Made by a program: the position numbers and the translations under genes. A stretch of 40,816 nt of DNA from assembly GCA_903908605.1 (NCBI GenBank), contig CAIVSQ010000612.1, forward strand, positions 1 through 40,816. The letters run 5' to 3'. This DNA is from an uncultured Anaerolineae bacterium. Lineage in GTDB: Bacteria > Chloroflexota > Anaerolineae > Anaerolineales > Villigracilaceae. This document shows positions 6,886 through 15,785 of the stretch, piece by piece (position 1 is the first letter of the stretch; every line of letters starts with the position of its first letter). The notes under the pieces were generated by a model. That model ran no database searches and had not been told where the DNA came from. It saw only the letters and a list, made by a program, of their open reading frames with translations.

Positions 6886-7364
6886 TTCATATTCACGCTT
6901 ATGAAAAAATTTGGATGGCCCTGACGGTCGTGATGCTGGTTGTGTTTACAACCCTGATCGGCGTGGCTGCCTTTGCTAATGGGTTCCAGGTTCCCGTTCC
7001 TTACGGTCGGGTGGACCCCAATACAATCAAGACAACTGGTTCGTTTACGGATGCAAACCTCGGCCTGCATGAATTGGCCCCCGGCAAGTTCGAGGCTTAC
7101 CTCCTGGCGCAGGCTTCCCCCTGGCGCTACTATCCTGGTGAACTGAGCGTACCGGTTGGTTCGACGGTTACTTTCTACGTGACCAGCAGCGATGTCCAGC
7201 ACGGCTTCCGCATCCAGGATACCAACATCAACCTGCAAATTCTCCCCGGTCAAATCTCCAAGGCGACCTACACATTCACGAAGGCAGGCAGCTTTAACTA
7301 CCTGTGCGGTGAGTACTGTGGTGTTGGCCATCAGGGCATGTTTGGCAAAATTGTTGTGAAGTAA
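6882..7364 (+). CDS. coxB: Cytochrome c oxidase subunit II (CuA protein, ba3-type)
   Basis: 160 residues from the ATG at 6882, overlapping the stop of subunit IIa. One N-terminal helix (about residues 10-33) is followed by a cupredoxin domain outside the membrane. The CuA ligands are clear: His107 (VQHGFR), Cys142 and Cys146 (YLCGEYCGVGH), His150 and Met153. The bridging Glu145 is also present. Having only one helix, with a separate subunit IIa, is the hallmark of B-family (ba3) oxidases. It accepts electrons from cytochrome c and passes them to CoxA, whose gene lies downstream with ctaB between. SCO proteins encoded just upstream probably load its copper. Confidence 0.95.
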   Translation: MIHIHAYEKIWMALTVVMLVVFTTLIGVAAFANGFQVPVPYGRVDPNTIKTTGSFTDANLGLHELAPGKFEAYLLAQASPWRYYPGELSVPVGSTVTFYVTSSDVQHGFRIQDTNINLQILPGQISKATYTFTKAGSFNYLCGEYCGVGHQGMFGKIVVK

Positions 7365-7400
7365 CCATCGCTGCCCAAACAAGAGGAGTTTAAAAAATAA

Positions 7401-8324
7401 ATGGATGCGAAGACGGAAGTGCCTGGTGGAATAACCTGGAAACTGGAAAAGGTAAAAGCGGTTTCTGGTGAGTTCCTCGGCCGGATGGTGGTGTTGTTTA
7501 AGCTGCGCGTGGTGGTCCTGCTTGTGCTGGCTGCCATTGGCGGAGCTTTGCTCGCTTCGGGCGGACACATCTCCTTGGGAAGGTTATTCCTGTTGATCCT
7601 GACCGGAACGCTTTCTGCCGCTTCTGCATCAGCGGTCAACCAGTATATCGAGCGGGACCGTGACGGGCAAATGGTGCGAACGCGCCGGCGCCCGCTGGCG
7701 ATGGGGGTGTTTTCTCGCCCTAAAACCGCGCTCGAGGTAAGTATCGCCCTGATCGTCATGGCGGTGCTGGTTGCGCTACCGTTTAGCCTGTCGCTGGCGT
7801 TTTTCCTGGCAGCAGGGGCGATCATTTATATTTGGGTGTACACCATCTGGTTGAAACCGCGAACCTGGCTGAACATCGTTATCGGTGGTCTGGCTGGCAG
7901 CTGCGCAGTTTTGAGCGGAGGCGCTGCTGTGGGCAACTGGGCTGAGCCCGGTGTCCTGGCACTGGCATTCCTGGTCTATCTTTGGACCCCGACCCACTTC
8001 TGGAGCCTGGCCCTGGCTTACCGTGAAGATTATGCCCGCGCTTCTGTCCCAATGCTGCCGGTGATCGTCAGCCCACGCACATCTGCAACCTGGATCGCCC
8101 TTCATACAACGGCGGCAATTGTTACTGCCCTGCTGATGGGTTTGCACCCTTTGCTCGGTTTTTACTACCTCTTGATTACGCTTCCCGCTTCATTGTGGCT
8201 GGGATGGCATTCACTGAAATTGGTCATAATGCCTGACCCAAAACAGGCCCTCAAGCTCTTCAAGGTTTCCAACATTTACCTTGGGCTGGTCTTGATGGCC
8301 ATCTACCTGGTGACTTTATTCTAA
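7401..8324 (+). CDS. ctaB: Protoheme IX farnesyltransferase (heme O synthase)
   Basis: A 307-residue polytopic membrane enzyme of the UbiA prenyltransferase superfamily. The first aspartate-rich motif is NQYIERDRDGQMVRTRRRP, the CtaB/CyoE form of NxxxDxxxD. A second conserved stretch appears as FLVYLWTPTHFWSLALAYRE. The enzyme transfers a farnesyl group from farnesyl diphosphate to heme B, giving heme O, the precursor of heme A for the oxidase. Several hydrophobic helices fit the usual topology. The SD GAGGAG lies upstream of the ATG. It sits between coxB and coxA, so heme supply is encoded within the oxidase operon. No ctaA (heme A synthase) is in the window, so whether the oxidase carries heme O or heme A cannot be decided here. 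Confidence 0.95.
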   Translation: MDAKTEVPGGITWKLEKVKAVSGEFLGRMVVLFKLRVVVLLVLAAIGGALLASGGHISLGRLFLLILTGTLSAASASAVNQYIERDRDGQMVRTRRRPLAMGVFSRPKTALEVSIALIVMAVLVALPFSLSLAFFLAAGAIIYIWVYTIWLKPRTWLNIVIGGLAGSCAVLSGGAAVGNWAEPGVLALAFLVYLWTPTHFWSLALAYREDYARASVPMLPVIVSPRTSATWIALHTTAAIVTALLMGLHPLLGFYYLLITLPASLWLGWHSLKLVIMPDPKQALKLFKVSNIYLGLVLMAIYLVTLF

Positions 8325-8365
8325 ATCCTTGCCTTAAATGGAAAGGATGAGAAAGGGATTGAAAC

Positions 8366-9997
8366 ATGTTTGCTGTTGAAAAGAAAATAGCTGGCTGGCA
8401 TATCGTTCTTGCCGTTGCGGCATTGAGCATTGGTAGCATCTTCGGACCGCTTCAGGCGATTGAGCACATGGGTTGGAACCTGTATCCCGCTTTGCAGGCC
8501 ATCGGTATTCAATCTTACTATCAAGGATTGACCCTGCACGGTGTTTTAAATGCCCTGGTTTGGACAACCTTCTTTATCACGGGCTTCCTGATGTACGTCA
8601 TGGTGAAAACCCTCAACTTCCCCCTCAGCAAGCCGGGTTTGAGCTGGGCTGGTTTCTTCATTATGGTGCTAGGTTTGGTCATGGCAGCCGTCCCGCTGCT
8701 GTTGAACCAGGCCAACGTTCTCTATACCATGTATCCTCCGCTGCAAGGCCCCTGGTACTATTACCTGGGCTTGACCCTGTTTGTGGTCGGCAGCTGGGTT
8801 TGTGGTTGGAGCATGTTCATCACCTATTTTGCCTGGCGCAAGCAGAACAAAGATATGACCACCCCGTTCATGGCCTTTGGCGCTATGATCACGATGGTTC
8901 TGTGGCAGATCTGCACGCTCGGTATTGCTTCTGAAATTCTCGTACTGATCCTGCCGTGGACCTTTGGCTTGATCGGGATGGATGCCCAGTTAGCCCGCAC
9001 GCTGTTCTGGTTCACCGGTCACCCGCTGGTTTACTTCTGGCTGCTGCCCGCATACGTATCCTGGTACGGGATGATGCCCAAGCAGTCCGGTGGCAAACTT
9101 TTCAGCGAGCCGCTTGCCCGCCTGGCCTTCTGGCTGTTCCTGCTGCTCTCCACCCCGCTGGGTTTCCACCACCAGTATATGGACCCGGGTGTTCCGGCGG
9201 CCTGGAAGTTCCTGCACGCTGTTTTGACCTATGCTGTGTTCTTCCCCAGCATGCTGACCGCTTTCAACGTGATTGCCTCGATGGAATACGGTGGTCGCAA
9301 GCGTGGTGGCAAGGGGCTGTTTGGCTGGCTGTTGACCCTGCCCTGGAACGAACCCTCCTTCACCACCCAGGCCCTGGCGATGATGGTATTCGCCCTGGGC
9401 GGCGTTGGTGGCTTGATCAATGCTTCTTATAATATCAACCTGGTCGTGCATAACACCGCCTGGGTCCCCGGTCACCTGCACCTGACCGTTGGTACCGGCG
9501 TTACACTGACCTTCATGGGCATCCTGTACTGGTTTGTTCCTCACCTGACCGGCAATGCCCTCTGGAACAAGAAATTCGCCCTGGTCCAGGCCTGGCTGTG
9601 GTTCGTTGGCATGCTGATCTTCTCGCGCGGTATGCACTGGATCGGCCTGCTGGGCGCTCCGCGCCGCACTATGCTTGGTGTTGCGCTGGGTAACTACGGC
9701 ACCGGCGAATGGCGCGTTCCTTCCCTGATGACCGGTATCGGCGGTTTGATCCTGCTAGTCTCTGTCTACATGTTCGTGGTCGAAGTTGCCATGACCGCCT
9801 GGGCCTCCAAGGAAAAGGTTGAAGTGGAAATGCCGATTGCTGAACCGATGCATGCTGAAACGATCCCCGGCTGGCTGACCAATTGGCAGCCCTGGTTGAT
9901 TGGGACCATCGTCCTGATCCTGGTAGCGTACGGCCCGATGCTGATCCAATTGATCAGCCAAGCCCAGCTCACCTCGCCCGGTTTCAAACCCTGGTAA
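8366..9997 (+). CDS. coxA: Cytochrome c oxidase subunit I (B-family, ba3-type)
   Basis: A 543-residue heme-copper oxidase subunit I with about 12-13 hydrophobic helices. Ligands are visible in order: His58 (LTLHGVLNA) for the low-spin heme, His219 and the nearby Tyr223 (TGHPLVYFWLLPAY) for CuB and its cross-link, His268 and His269 (GFHHQYMDP) for CuB, and the HxH pair His370/His372 (VPGHLHLTVGTG) for the two hemes. The Glu of A-family proton channels is absent from the GHPxVY motif, and the short CoxB plus subunit IIa confirm the B family. It reduces O2 to water with high affinity and pumps protons. It follows ctaB by 41 bp and is the third oxidase subunit of the operon. No subunit III is present, as usual for ba3 oxidases. 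Confidence 0.96.
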   Translation: MFAVEKKIAGWHIVLAVAALSIGSIFGPLQAIEHMGWNLYPALQAIGIQSYYQGLTLHGVLNALVWTTFFITGFLMYVMVKTLNFPLSKPGLSWAGFFIMVLGLVMAAVPLLLNQANVLYTMYPPLQGPWYYYLGLTLFVVGSWVCGWSMFITYFAWRKQNKDMTTPFMAFGAMITMVLWQICTLGIASEILVLILPWTFGLIGMDAQLARTLFWFTGHPLVYFWLLPAYVSWYGMMPKQSGGKLFSEPLARLAFWLFLLLSTPLGFHHQYMDPGVPAAWKFLHAVLTYAVFFPSMLTAFNVIASMEYGGRKRGGKGLFGWLLTLPWNEPSFTTQALAMMVFALGGVGGLINASYNINLVVHNTAWVPGHLHLTVGTGVTLTFMGILYWFVPHLTGNALWNKKFALVQAWLWFVGMLIFSRGMHWIGLLGAPRRTMLGVALGNYGTGEWRVPSLMTGIGGLILLVSVYMFVVEVAMTAWASKEKVEVEMPIAEPMHAETIPGWLTNWQPWLIGTIVLILVAYGPMLIQLISQAQLTSPGFKPW

Positions 9998-10009
9998 TTT
10001 GTTAAACTG

Positions 10010-10043
10010 GCCTTCTCCCTGTCAATTTTGGCGGGGAGAAGGC
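10010..10043. terminator. Hairpin between coxA and the cytochrome c gene
   Basis: Arms GCCTTCTCCC (10010-10019) and GGGAGAAGGC (10034-10043) form a perfect 10-bp stem with a 14-nt loop. What follows is TATAAAAAAA rather than a T-tract, so it is not a standard intrinsic terminator on the plus strand. It may protect the 3' end of the upstream mRNA or give partial termination, setting different expression levels for oxidase and cytochrome genes. Confidence 0.45.
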
Positions 10044-10081
10044 TATAAAAAAATAAAACCATACAAAATAGGAGATTCAAA

Positions 10082-10495
10082 ATGCGTAAATTATTCCCCA
10101 TCATACTGGCCCTGGTTGTCATTTCAGCCTTTATCCTGGGAGCTTGCTCTTCAGCGCCCAGTGGCCCGGTTGTCCCCAATGCCGAAAATGGCAAGAAACT
10201 CTACGATGCCTCAACGCTTGGTAGCAGTTCAGCCGCTGGCTGCGCCTCCTGTCACAACTTTAATGAAGCCGCCGGTAAGAACGATAAAGCGCCTTATACC
10301 GAGGGAACTGCCACCCGAGCCGAAACCCGTGTCGCTGGCATGACCGCTGAAGAATATATCAAAGAATCGATCCTCAAACCCAATGCCTATGTCGTCGAAA
10401 ACTACAAAGAAGGCGATATGTACCAAACTTGGGAAAAAGAACTGAGCGAACAGCAAATTGCTGACCTGGTGGCTTACCTGCTCACCGAAAAATAG
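10082..10495 (+). CDS. Monoheme cytochrome c lipoprotein
   Basis: 137 residues, with SD AGGAG 7 nt before the ATG. The signal peptide ends in the lipobox ILGAC (Cys22), so the protein is tethered to the outer face of the membrane. The single heme site is CASCH (Cys54, Cys57, His58) and Met113 in EGDMYQTW is the likely axial ligand. The C-terminal helix LSEQQIADLVAYLL is typical of class I cytochromes c. It sits between the oxidase genes and the Rieske/cytochrome b cluster, so its natural job is to shuttle electrons from that complex to the CuA site of CoxB. Anchoring by lipid is common where there is no enclosed periplasm to retain a soluble cytochrome. Confidence 0.92.
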   Translation: MRKLFPIILALVVISAFILGACSSAPSGPVVPNAENGKKLYDASTLGSSSAAGCASCHNFNEAAGKNDKAPYTEGTATRAETRVAGMTAEEYIKESILKPNAYVVENYKEGDMYQTWEKELSEQQIADLVAYLLTEK

Positions 10496-10528
10496 ACCTG
10501 GGAAAATTCCCGGAATAGGAATCGGATT

Positions 10529-12550
10529 ATGAAAGACGGCCGCTATCACGTTATCATTCCGGACACGGATTATTATCGCAGGATGGTTAAATGCCAATCC
10601 GCATGTCCCGTGCAAACCGACGCCCGCGCTTATGTGACAGCGGTGGCGCGGAATGAGTTAGAAAAAGGCTACCATATTGCGCACGAACCGAACCCGCTTT
10701 CCACCATCTGTGGTCGCATCTGCGGCGCACCGTGTGAAATCGCGTGCCGGAGAGGGGCGGTAGGCCCTGATTTTGAGCCCGTCGCAATTCGATCATTAAA
10801 GCGTGTGTTGACTGAGCGTTACGGCCCAGAAACTGCCGGGCGCTTGCCTGGTACGGCCGGAGCGGAAGCCAGTGTATCTTCGTTTGAGCCTACACGGGCT
10901 GCCATCCCTTATGCAGCTGCGCGCAAGGAAATGACTCTGCCTGGGACGGGCGCGGAGATGGATTACTCGCCCGTGCGCTGGTCGCGTGAAAGCCTGAAAG
11001 ATCTCGCCAAAGAAGCTGGCCACAAGGCCGGAAAAATAGCCATTATCGGTGCAGGTCCGGCCGGGTTGACTGCCGCTAATGACCTTGCACTGCTGGGACA
11101 CCAGGTGGTCATCTATGAAGCCGGTCCAAAAACCGGTGGCATGATGCGCTACGGTGTGCCGGTCTATCGCATCGATCAACAAGCCATGGACCTGGAAATC
11201 CAGAAAATCCTTGACCTGGGCGTGACCATTCATTTTGATATGCGGGTTGGCAAAGATGTGATGATGGCTGACCTGCGCCGCGATTACGATGCCATTTTCC
11301 TGGGGATGGGTCTGATGTCTGGGCGCCGCCTGGATATTGAAGGCGCGAACCTGGATGGCGTTGTCACTGCGGTGGATTTGTTGTTGAACTACAACCTGGG
11401 CTACAAGATGACGCTTGGGAAAAAGGTGATCGTGGTGGGTGGCGGCGATGTCGCCATGGATGCCGCGCGCACCGCCTTGCGCCTGGGCCAGGTGACTGCT
11501 GAACAGAAATCGGCCCTCGGGCAGACTGACCAGCGCAGTGATGATGCTTCAGATGCTGTTCACGAAGCGTTGGATGTGGCCCGTACGGCCTTGCGCCTGG
11601 GTGTTTCAGATGTGAAGATGATCTCACTGGAATCGTGGGATGAACTACCCGCTTCCAAGTTTGAGATCGAGGAAGCGATCGAAGAAGGTATCACCATTCA
11701 TCCCCGGCTGGGCCCGAACCGTATTGTTGGGCAGGATGGTAAAGTTGCCGGGATTGAAGTCATTGAAGTTGAATCCGTTTTTGATGAAAACAAGCGTTTT
11801 AGCCCGAAGTTTAAGGCGAAAACTGAAAAAATCCTGGAATGCGATACGCTGATTCTCGCCATTGGCCAGTCTGCTGACCTGGGTGCGTTGACCGGTGTGA
11901 AAGATATTAAGGTGACGCCCCGTGGTTTGGTTGAAATCAACCCCGAAACCGGGCAAACCAGCGCCAGCGATGTTTTTGCAGGTGGCGATATGGCTTATGG
12001 GCCGCGCCTGATCATTCATGCGGTGCGTGATGGTCACCTGGCGGCGCTGGGTATCGATCAGAAAATCCAGGGTCGTCCGCAGCAGCGTGAGGTTACAACG
12101 CAGTGGACAGACCTGCCCACTCATGCCATGCCCGAAGATTGGGTCAAGCTCAATCGTGAGAAAATCCCCGGCCTGCCGATCGAACGCCGTACCGGGCTTT
12201 CGGTGGTGGAGCTGGGTTATTCGTTGGAACAGGCTCATTCCCAGGGCCTGCGCTGTCTCGAATGCAGTGTGAACACCGTTTTCGATGGCTCAAAGTGCAT
12301 CCTGTGCAATGGTTGTGTGGATGTCTGCCCGTGGAACTGCTTGAAGATCGTATCGATTGACCAGGTGTCGGGCGACGAATCTGTTTCCCATCTACTGGAA
12401 TCCGCCAAGGAAGGCGGGGCTATTGCCGCGATGCTCAAGGACGATACATCCTGCACACGCTGCGCCCTGTGTGCCGAACGCTGCCCGACCGATGCTATTA
12501 CGATGGAAGCGTTCCGTTTCAAAGAAACGATAACTTATAACGGAAAGTGA
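10529..12550 (+). CDS. FAD/NAD(P)H oxidoreductase, GltD-like, with N- and C-terminal Fe-S domains
   Basis: A 673-residue soluble flavoprotein. Residues 20-75 carry the GltD/DPD-type cysteine pattern (CQSACP at 22-27, then [13 protein letters not shown] at 61-73). The FAD-binding motif is GAGPAG (174-179). The NAD(P)H site begins [15 protein letters not shown] (about 301-315). A distal [18 protein letters not shown] closes the flavin domain. Two ferredoxin-type 4Fe-4S sets follow: one starting at Cys576 with [12 protein letters not shown], the other [12 protein letters not shown] from Cys642. In glutamate synthase or dihydropyrimidine dehydrogenase, this fold moves electrons between NAD(P)H, FAD and Fe-S. 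Here no GltB is near; the next gene is cytochrome b, 13 bp away. It is therefore probably the NAD(P)H- or ferredoxin-reactive arm of a Rieske/cytochrome b complex. A repeated [10 protein letters not shown] (311-320, 349-358) marks an insertion in the NAD(P) domain. Confidence 0.9.
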   Translation: MKDGRYHVIIPDTDYYRRMVKCQSACPVQTDARAYVTAVARNELEKGYHIAHEPNPLSTICGRICGAPCEIACRRGAVGPDFEPVAIRSLKRVLTERYGPETAGRLPGTAGAEASVSSFEPTRAAIPYAAARKEMTLPGTGAEMDYSPVRWSRESLKDLAKEAGHKAGKIAIIGAGPAGLTAANDLALLGHQVVIYEAGPKTGGMMRYGVPVYRIDQQAMDLEIQKILDLGVTIHFDMRVGKDVMMADLRRDYDAIFLGMGLMSGRRLDIEGANLDGVVTAVDLLLNYNLGYKMTLGKKVIVVGGGDVAMDAARTALRLGQVTAEQKSALGQTDQRSDDASDAVHEALDVARTALRLGVSDVKMISLESWDELPASKFEIEEAIEEGITIHPRLGPNRIVGQDGKVAGIEVIEVESVFDENKRFSPKFKAKTEKILECDTLILAIGQSADLGALTGVKDIKVTPRGLVEINPETGQTSASDVFAGGDMAYGPRLIIHAVRDGHLAALGIDQKIQGRPQQREVTTQWTDLPTHAMPEDWVKLNREKIPGLPIERRTGLSVVELGYSLEQAHSQGLRCLECSVNTVFDGSKCILCNGCVDVCPWNCLKIVSIDQVSGDESVSHLLESAKEGGAIAAMLKDDTSCTRCALCAERCPTDAITMEAFRFKETITYNGK

Positions 12551-12563
12551 TTCAGGAGTTGCC

Positions 12564-13310
12564 ATGTCAATTCTAAGCTTCATAACAAAATCTCGTGTTT
12601 GGCGTTCATTTTTCCGGCACGGATGGCCCAACAATCCGTTGGACCGTTCGCTGGTTATGACCACCAACGTTTTCTTTCACCTGCACCCGGTGAAGGTCAA
12701 TCTTAAGAGCCTGCGGGCCGCTTATTCGTTTGGGCTCGGCATTCTGACGGTTGTAACCTTCCTTTCGCTGGTTGCCACGGGCACGATGTTGATGTTCAAC
12801 TATGTGCCGTCGGTTGAGCGTGCCTATCCCGACATCGTTAACCTACAAAACCTGGTGCCTTTTGGCCAGCTTTTCCGCAACCTGCATCGCTGGGGCGCGC
12901 ACCTGATGGTGCTGACCTGTGTGCTGCACATGGCGCGCGTGTTTTATACCGGCGCTTACAAGCCTCCACGAGAATTCAACTGGGTTGTGGGCGTTGTTTT
13001 GCTCATCCTGACCCTGGGTGGAAGTTTTACCGGTTACCTGCTGCCCTGGGACCAGTTGGCCTATTGGGCGATTACGGTAGGAACCAGTATCGCTTCTTAT
13101 GAGCCGGTGGCGGGCGTGGTTATCAAGAAGATCCTGTTGGGTGGTCCGGAAGTTGGGCAGGCATCCCTGACCCGTTTCTATGGTCTGCACATCATGGTGA
13201 TCCCGGCCCTGCTCGTCCTCCTGATCAGCCTGCATCTGTGGCGTGTCCGGAAAGATGGCGGCCTGGCCGCGAATGACCTGGATCAGCCTGCTGAAGGCGC
13301 CCGGTCCTAG
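12564..13310 (+). CDS. Cytochrome b, N-terminal (b6-like) subunit
   Basis: 248 residues, with SD CAGGAG before the ATG. It has four transmembrane helices and the four heme-ligand histidines of cytochrome b: the first pair in [20 protein letters not shown] and the second in [20 protein letters not shown]. The [13 protein letters not shown] segment after helix C is the conserved Qo-side region. It is the b6 half of a split cytochrome b; the C-terminal half is the next gene, as in b6f and many Gram-positive bc complexes. It holds the two b hemes that carry electrons between the Qo and Qi quinone sites. It lies between the flavoprotein and the subunit IV-like gene, with short gaps indicating one operon. 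Confidence 0.94.
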   Translation: MSILSFITKSRVWRSFFRHGWPNNPLDRSLVMTTNVFFHLHPVKVNLKSLRAAYSFGLGILTVVTFLSLVATGTMLMFNYVPSVERAYPDIVNLQNLVPFGQLFRNLHRWGAHLMVLTCVLHMARVFYTGAYKPPREFNWVVGVVLLILTLGGSFTGYLLPWDQLAYWAITVGTSIASYEPVAGVVIKKILLGGPEVGQASLTRFYGLHIMVIPALLVLLISLHLWRVRKDGGLAANDLDQPAEGARS

Positions 13311-13341
13311 CACCACTGGAAAAAAAAGCTGGAGCAAAACT

Positions 13342-14109
13342 ATGGCAGATACATCTTCCAATAAAGAAGCCTTTCCAAAGGACGGCGTAAAGACCTACAA
13401 CCTGGTGGAAGTAGTGCGCGGCCGTACCAATATGATCGAGAAGGGCCCAGATAACACCATATTCTCATTCCCAATCGTTGCCATCCTTGAGCTGCTGATT
13501 GCGCTGGGGGCTACTGCTGCCCTGGTGCTCTTCTCGCTGGTCAAGAACGCGCCGTTGGAAAACCTCGCCAATCCATTGATCACGACTGACCCGGCCAAGG
13601 CCCCCTGGTATTTTATGGGTCTGCAGGAAATGCTGGAGCATGCGCACCCGTTGGTTTCTGGCATCATGCTGCCCGGCCTGATGGTGGTTTTCATTATGGC
13701 TATTCCATACCTGGATAATTCACGGGTTGGTTCGGGCCGCTGGTTCACTTCTGAGCGCGGCAAGCGCATTACGCTGTGGACCACCATTTACACGACGATT
13801 ATTATGCCGACCTTTATAGTGCTGGACAATCTCTTCCCGCCACGCGAACTGCTGCGCGGGATTGTCCCGGACGTGGTGGCGCAATCGGTCATCCCGGTCA
13901 TCTTACTGTCGGTGATTGTGCTGCTGCCGGTGGTTGTGCTGATGCGCTCGAAGCCAAATGCGCGCGAAGTGATGCTGGTTCTATTCACCGTGCTGTTCGT
14001 CTCGGCCGTCATCTTCACCCTCTCAGGCTTCTTCTTCCGTGGTCCGGGCTTTAAGCTCTACTGGCCCTGGGCTATGCCGGACGGATATAACCCGTTGAAT
14101 AACCTGTAA
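13342..14109 (+). CDS. Cytochrome b, C-terminal (subunit IV-like) subunit
   Basis: 255 residues from the ATG at 13342, behind GGAG. The same frame extends further upstream into the previous gene, but the ATG start gives the normal protein. It has an extended N-terminal stretch, then hydrophobic helices matching helices E-H of cytochrome b, with extra C-terminal ones. The Qo motif, usually PEWY, reads APWY (residues 87-90) in DPAKAPWYFMGLQEML, so the quinol-binding Glu is replaced by Pro. PAWTFFPx-type ends are replaced by FKLYWPWAMPDGYNP. It completes the quinol oxidation site with the b6-like subunit and the Rieske protein. The altered Qo motif may tune the site to a low-potential quinone such as menaquinone (inference). 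Confidence 0.9.
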   Translation: MADTSSNKEAFPKDGVKTYNLVEVVRGRTNMIEKGPDNTIFSFPIVAILELLIALGATAALVLFSLVKNAPLENLANPLITTDPAKAPWYFMGLQEMLEHAHPLVSGIMLPGLMVVFIMAIPYLDNSRVGSGRWFTSERGKRITLWTTIYTTIIMPTFIVLDNLFPPRELLRGIVPDVVAQSVIPVILLSVIVLLPVVVLMRSKPNAREVMLVLFTVLFVSAVIFTLSGFFFRGPGFKLYWPWAMPDGYNPLNNL

Positions 14110-14132
14110 AGGCAAGGAAGGATTAGTTCACT

Positions 14133-14627
14133 ATGAGCACAGAAAATAAGAATTCAGAGAAGAATATCACTCGTCGTGATTTCCTGGGGATCTCCTGGGC
14201 AGCTATGACTGCGCTGCTGGGGGCCGAGGCCGCTGGCTTAATGTTCCGTTACATCCAGCCGGTTAATACAGGCGGGTTTGGCGGAATCGTCAGGGCTGGC
14301 AAGGTGGATGACTTCCAACGCGGCAGTATCACCCTGAATCAGGCCGGACGTTTTTATGTCGTGCGTATGGAGGATGGCAGCTTCCTGGCCATCTGGCAGA
14401 AATGCACCCACCTGGGTTGCAGCGTTCCGTTTGTGGAAGCGGAAGACCAATTCCACTGCCCGTGCCATGGTTCGCTCTACAACCGTAATGGCGATGTGAT
14501 GGGTGGTCCGGCGCCGCGCCCGCTCGATTTTTTCCCGGTCGAGATTAAGGACGGCGAAGTATTCGTTGATACCGGCAACCCGAAACAGCGCACCAAGTAT
14601 GATCCGAGTCAAACCACAAAGGCCTAA
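14133..14627 (+). CDS. Rieske 2Fe-2S protein
   Basis: 164 residues. The N-terminus has RRDFLG, a twin-arginine-like signal, followed by a hydrophobic segment (about 19-37) that would stay as the membrane anchor. The Rieske ligands are complete: CTHLGC (Cys91, His93, Cys96) and CPCHGS (Cys109, His112), with Cys96 and Cys111 forming the disulfide. PRPLDFFPV near residue 128 is the conserved proline-containing loop. It takes the first electron from quinol at the Qo site and passes it to a c-type cytochrome, here most likely the triheme protein encoded 3 bp downstream. The order cytochrome b, subunit IV, Rieske, cytochrome c confirms a complete bc-type complex. Confidence 0.96.
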   Translation: MSTENKNSEKNITRRDFLGISWAAMTALLGAEAAGLMFRYIQPVNTGGFGGIVRAGKVDDFQRGSITLNQAGRFYVVRMEDGSFLAIWQKCTHLGCSVPFVEAEDQFHCPCHGSLYNRNGDVMGGPAPRPLDFFPVEIKDGEVFVDTGNPKQRTKYDPSQTTKA

Positions 14628-14630
14628 CCG

Positions 14631-15785
14631 ATGGAAAAAGAAAACTATACCATCCATAAGATTGTCGGTCTGGTTCTGACTGTCATCCTGATTGCTGCCG
14701 TAACAATGGCATTCGTCACTGAAACGACGCGTACCGAGAGCGTTGCAGCGGCAGCCAAGAAAGCCAGCTTGCAGCATGGACGTCAGCTCTATGTCGATAA
14801 CTGCTCCAACTGTCATGGTTCACGTGGCGAGGGTAATGTTGGCTCCGCGTTGAATAACAGCGTCTTCTTGAAGAAGGCCTCTGACAGCGTCATGTTTGCC
14901 ACCATTAGCTCTGGTCGCCCCAGTACGGTAATGCCAGCCTGGGGACAGGCGTATGGCGGCGCGTTTACTGACCAGGAAATCCGCGATATTGTTGTGTTTA
15001 TTCGCGCCTGGGAACCGACTGCCCCGGTTGTTGAAACCGCTGTCTTTGTGCCCGATGCGGCGCGCGGTGCCTCCATCTATGAATCTTCCTGCCAGGTCTG
15101 CCATGGAGAAAATGGCAAGGGCGGCGATGATGGCAAGGGTGGAAACCTGTTGGCGGTCAATGACAAAGCCCAGCTTGGAAAATTTGACGATGCCTGGTAC
15201 CAGCAAACGATTGCCAACGGTCGCCCTGCCAAGGGTATGCCGAGCTGGGGATCGGTGCTTTCTGCCAACCAGACTGCTGACCTGCTTGCTTTGGTTGGCG
15301 CCTGGCGTAATGGCGAGACGGTCGCTTCCAAGACGACTGTGGCACAGCTGCTCAATTCCTCGTTGTTCTCGCTTCAGCAGAATGACAGCGAAGATGCGTT
15401 GTACTACCTCACCCGCGCCCAAAAGATCGCTTTTGGCCCGGCCCTGGGTCGCTTTGACCCGATCATTAGCAACATTCAGTCTGGTCAACCCGCCGCAGCG
15501 CTGACCGATTTGACCACACTTTCTTCTGACTGGCCCGTCGGCGATGCCGCCAATGGCGCGACCATTTACGCCGATGCTTGCAAGAGCTGCCACGGCGCTG
15601 AAGGTCAGGGTGGTGTGGGTCGTAAACTGAAACCGAACCAATTTGTGCAGGATAATGTCAACGCGAATATGTTCCAATTCATGTTGGCCGGCAGAGTCGG
15701 AACAGCCATGCGTGGCTGGGACGGCCGCCTGAGCGAAAGCCAACTGGCTGACGTTATTGCCTTCCTGCGTACCTGGCAACCATGA
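14631..15785 (+). CDS. Membrane-anchored triheme cytochrome c
   Basis: 384 residues. One N-terminal helix (about 11-28) anchors it; no cleavage site is evident. Three class I cytochrome c domains follow, with CSNCH (58-62), CQVCH (154-158) and CKSCH (317-321). Probable Met ligands are Met101 (VMPAWG), Met203 (GMPSWG) and a Met in TAMRGWDG. The 100-residue stretch between hemes 2 and 3 contains a non-heme helical section (DSEDALYYLTRAQKIAFG). It takes the place of cytochrome c1 or f as electron acceptor from the Rieske protein. Three hemes rather than one allow longer-range transfer across the surface or storage of several electrons. Its stop overlaps the start of the next gene as ATGA, so the following cytochrome b/Fe-S fusion is made with it. 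Confidence 0.94.
   Translation: MEKENYTIHKIVGLVLTVILIAAVTMAFVTETTRTESVAAAAKKASLQHGRQLYVDNCSNCHGSRGEGNVGSALNNSVFLKKASDSVMFATISSGRPSTVMPAWGQAYGGAFTDQEIRDIVVFIRAWEPTAPVVETAVFVPDAARGASIYESSCQVCHGENGKGGDDGKGGNLLAVNDKAQLGKFDDAWYQQTIANGRPAKGMPSWGSVLSANQTADLLALVGAWRNGETVASKTTVAQLLNSSLFSLQQNDSEDALYYLTRAQKIAFGPALGRFDPIISNIQSGQPAAALTDLTTLSSDWPVGDAANGATIYADACKSCHGAEGQGGVGRKLKPNQFVQDNVNANMFQFMLAGRVGTAMRGWDGRLSESQLADVIAFLRTWQP

Noticed and set aside
8990..9637. Open frame antisense to coxA
   Set aside because: CoxA is unambiguous, with all heme and copper ligands; the antisense product is Gln/Gly/His-rich low-complexity.
10529..12550. Glutamate synthase small subunit (gltD)
   Set aside because: No large subunit is nearby, extra C-terminal ferredoxin motifs are present, and the gene sits at the head of a Rieske/cytochrome b operon.
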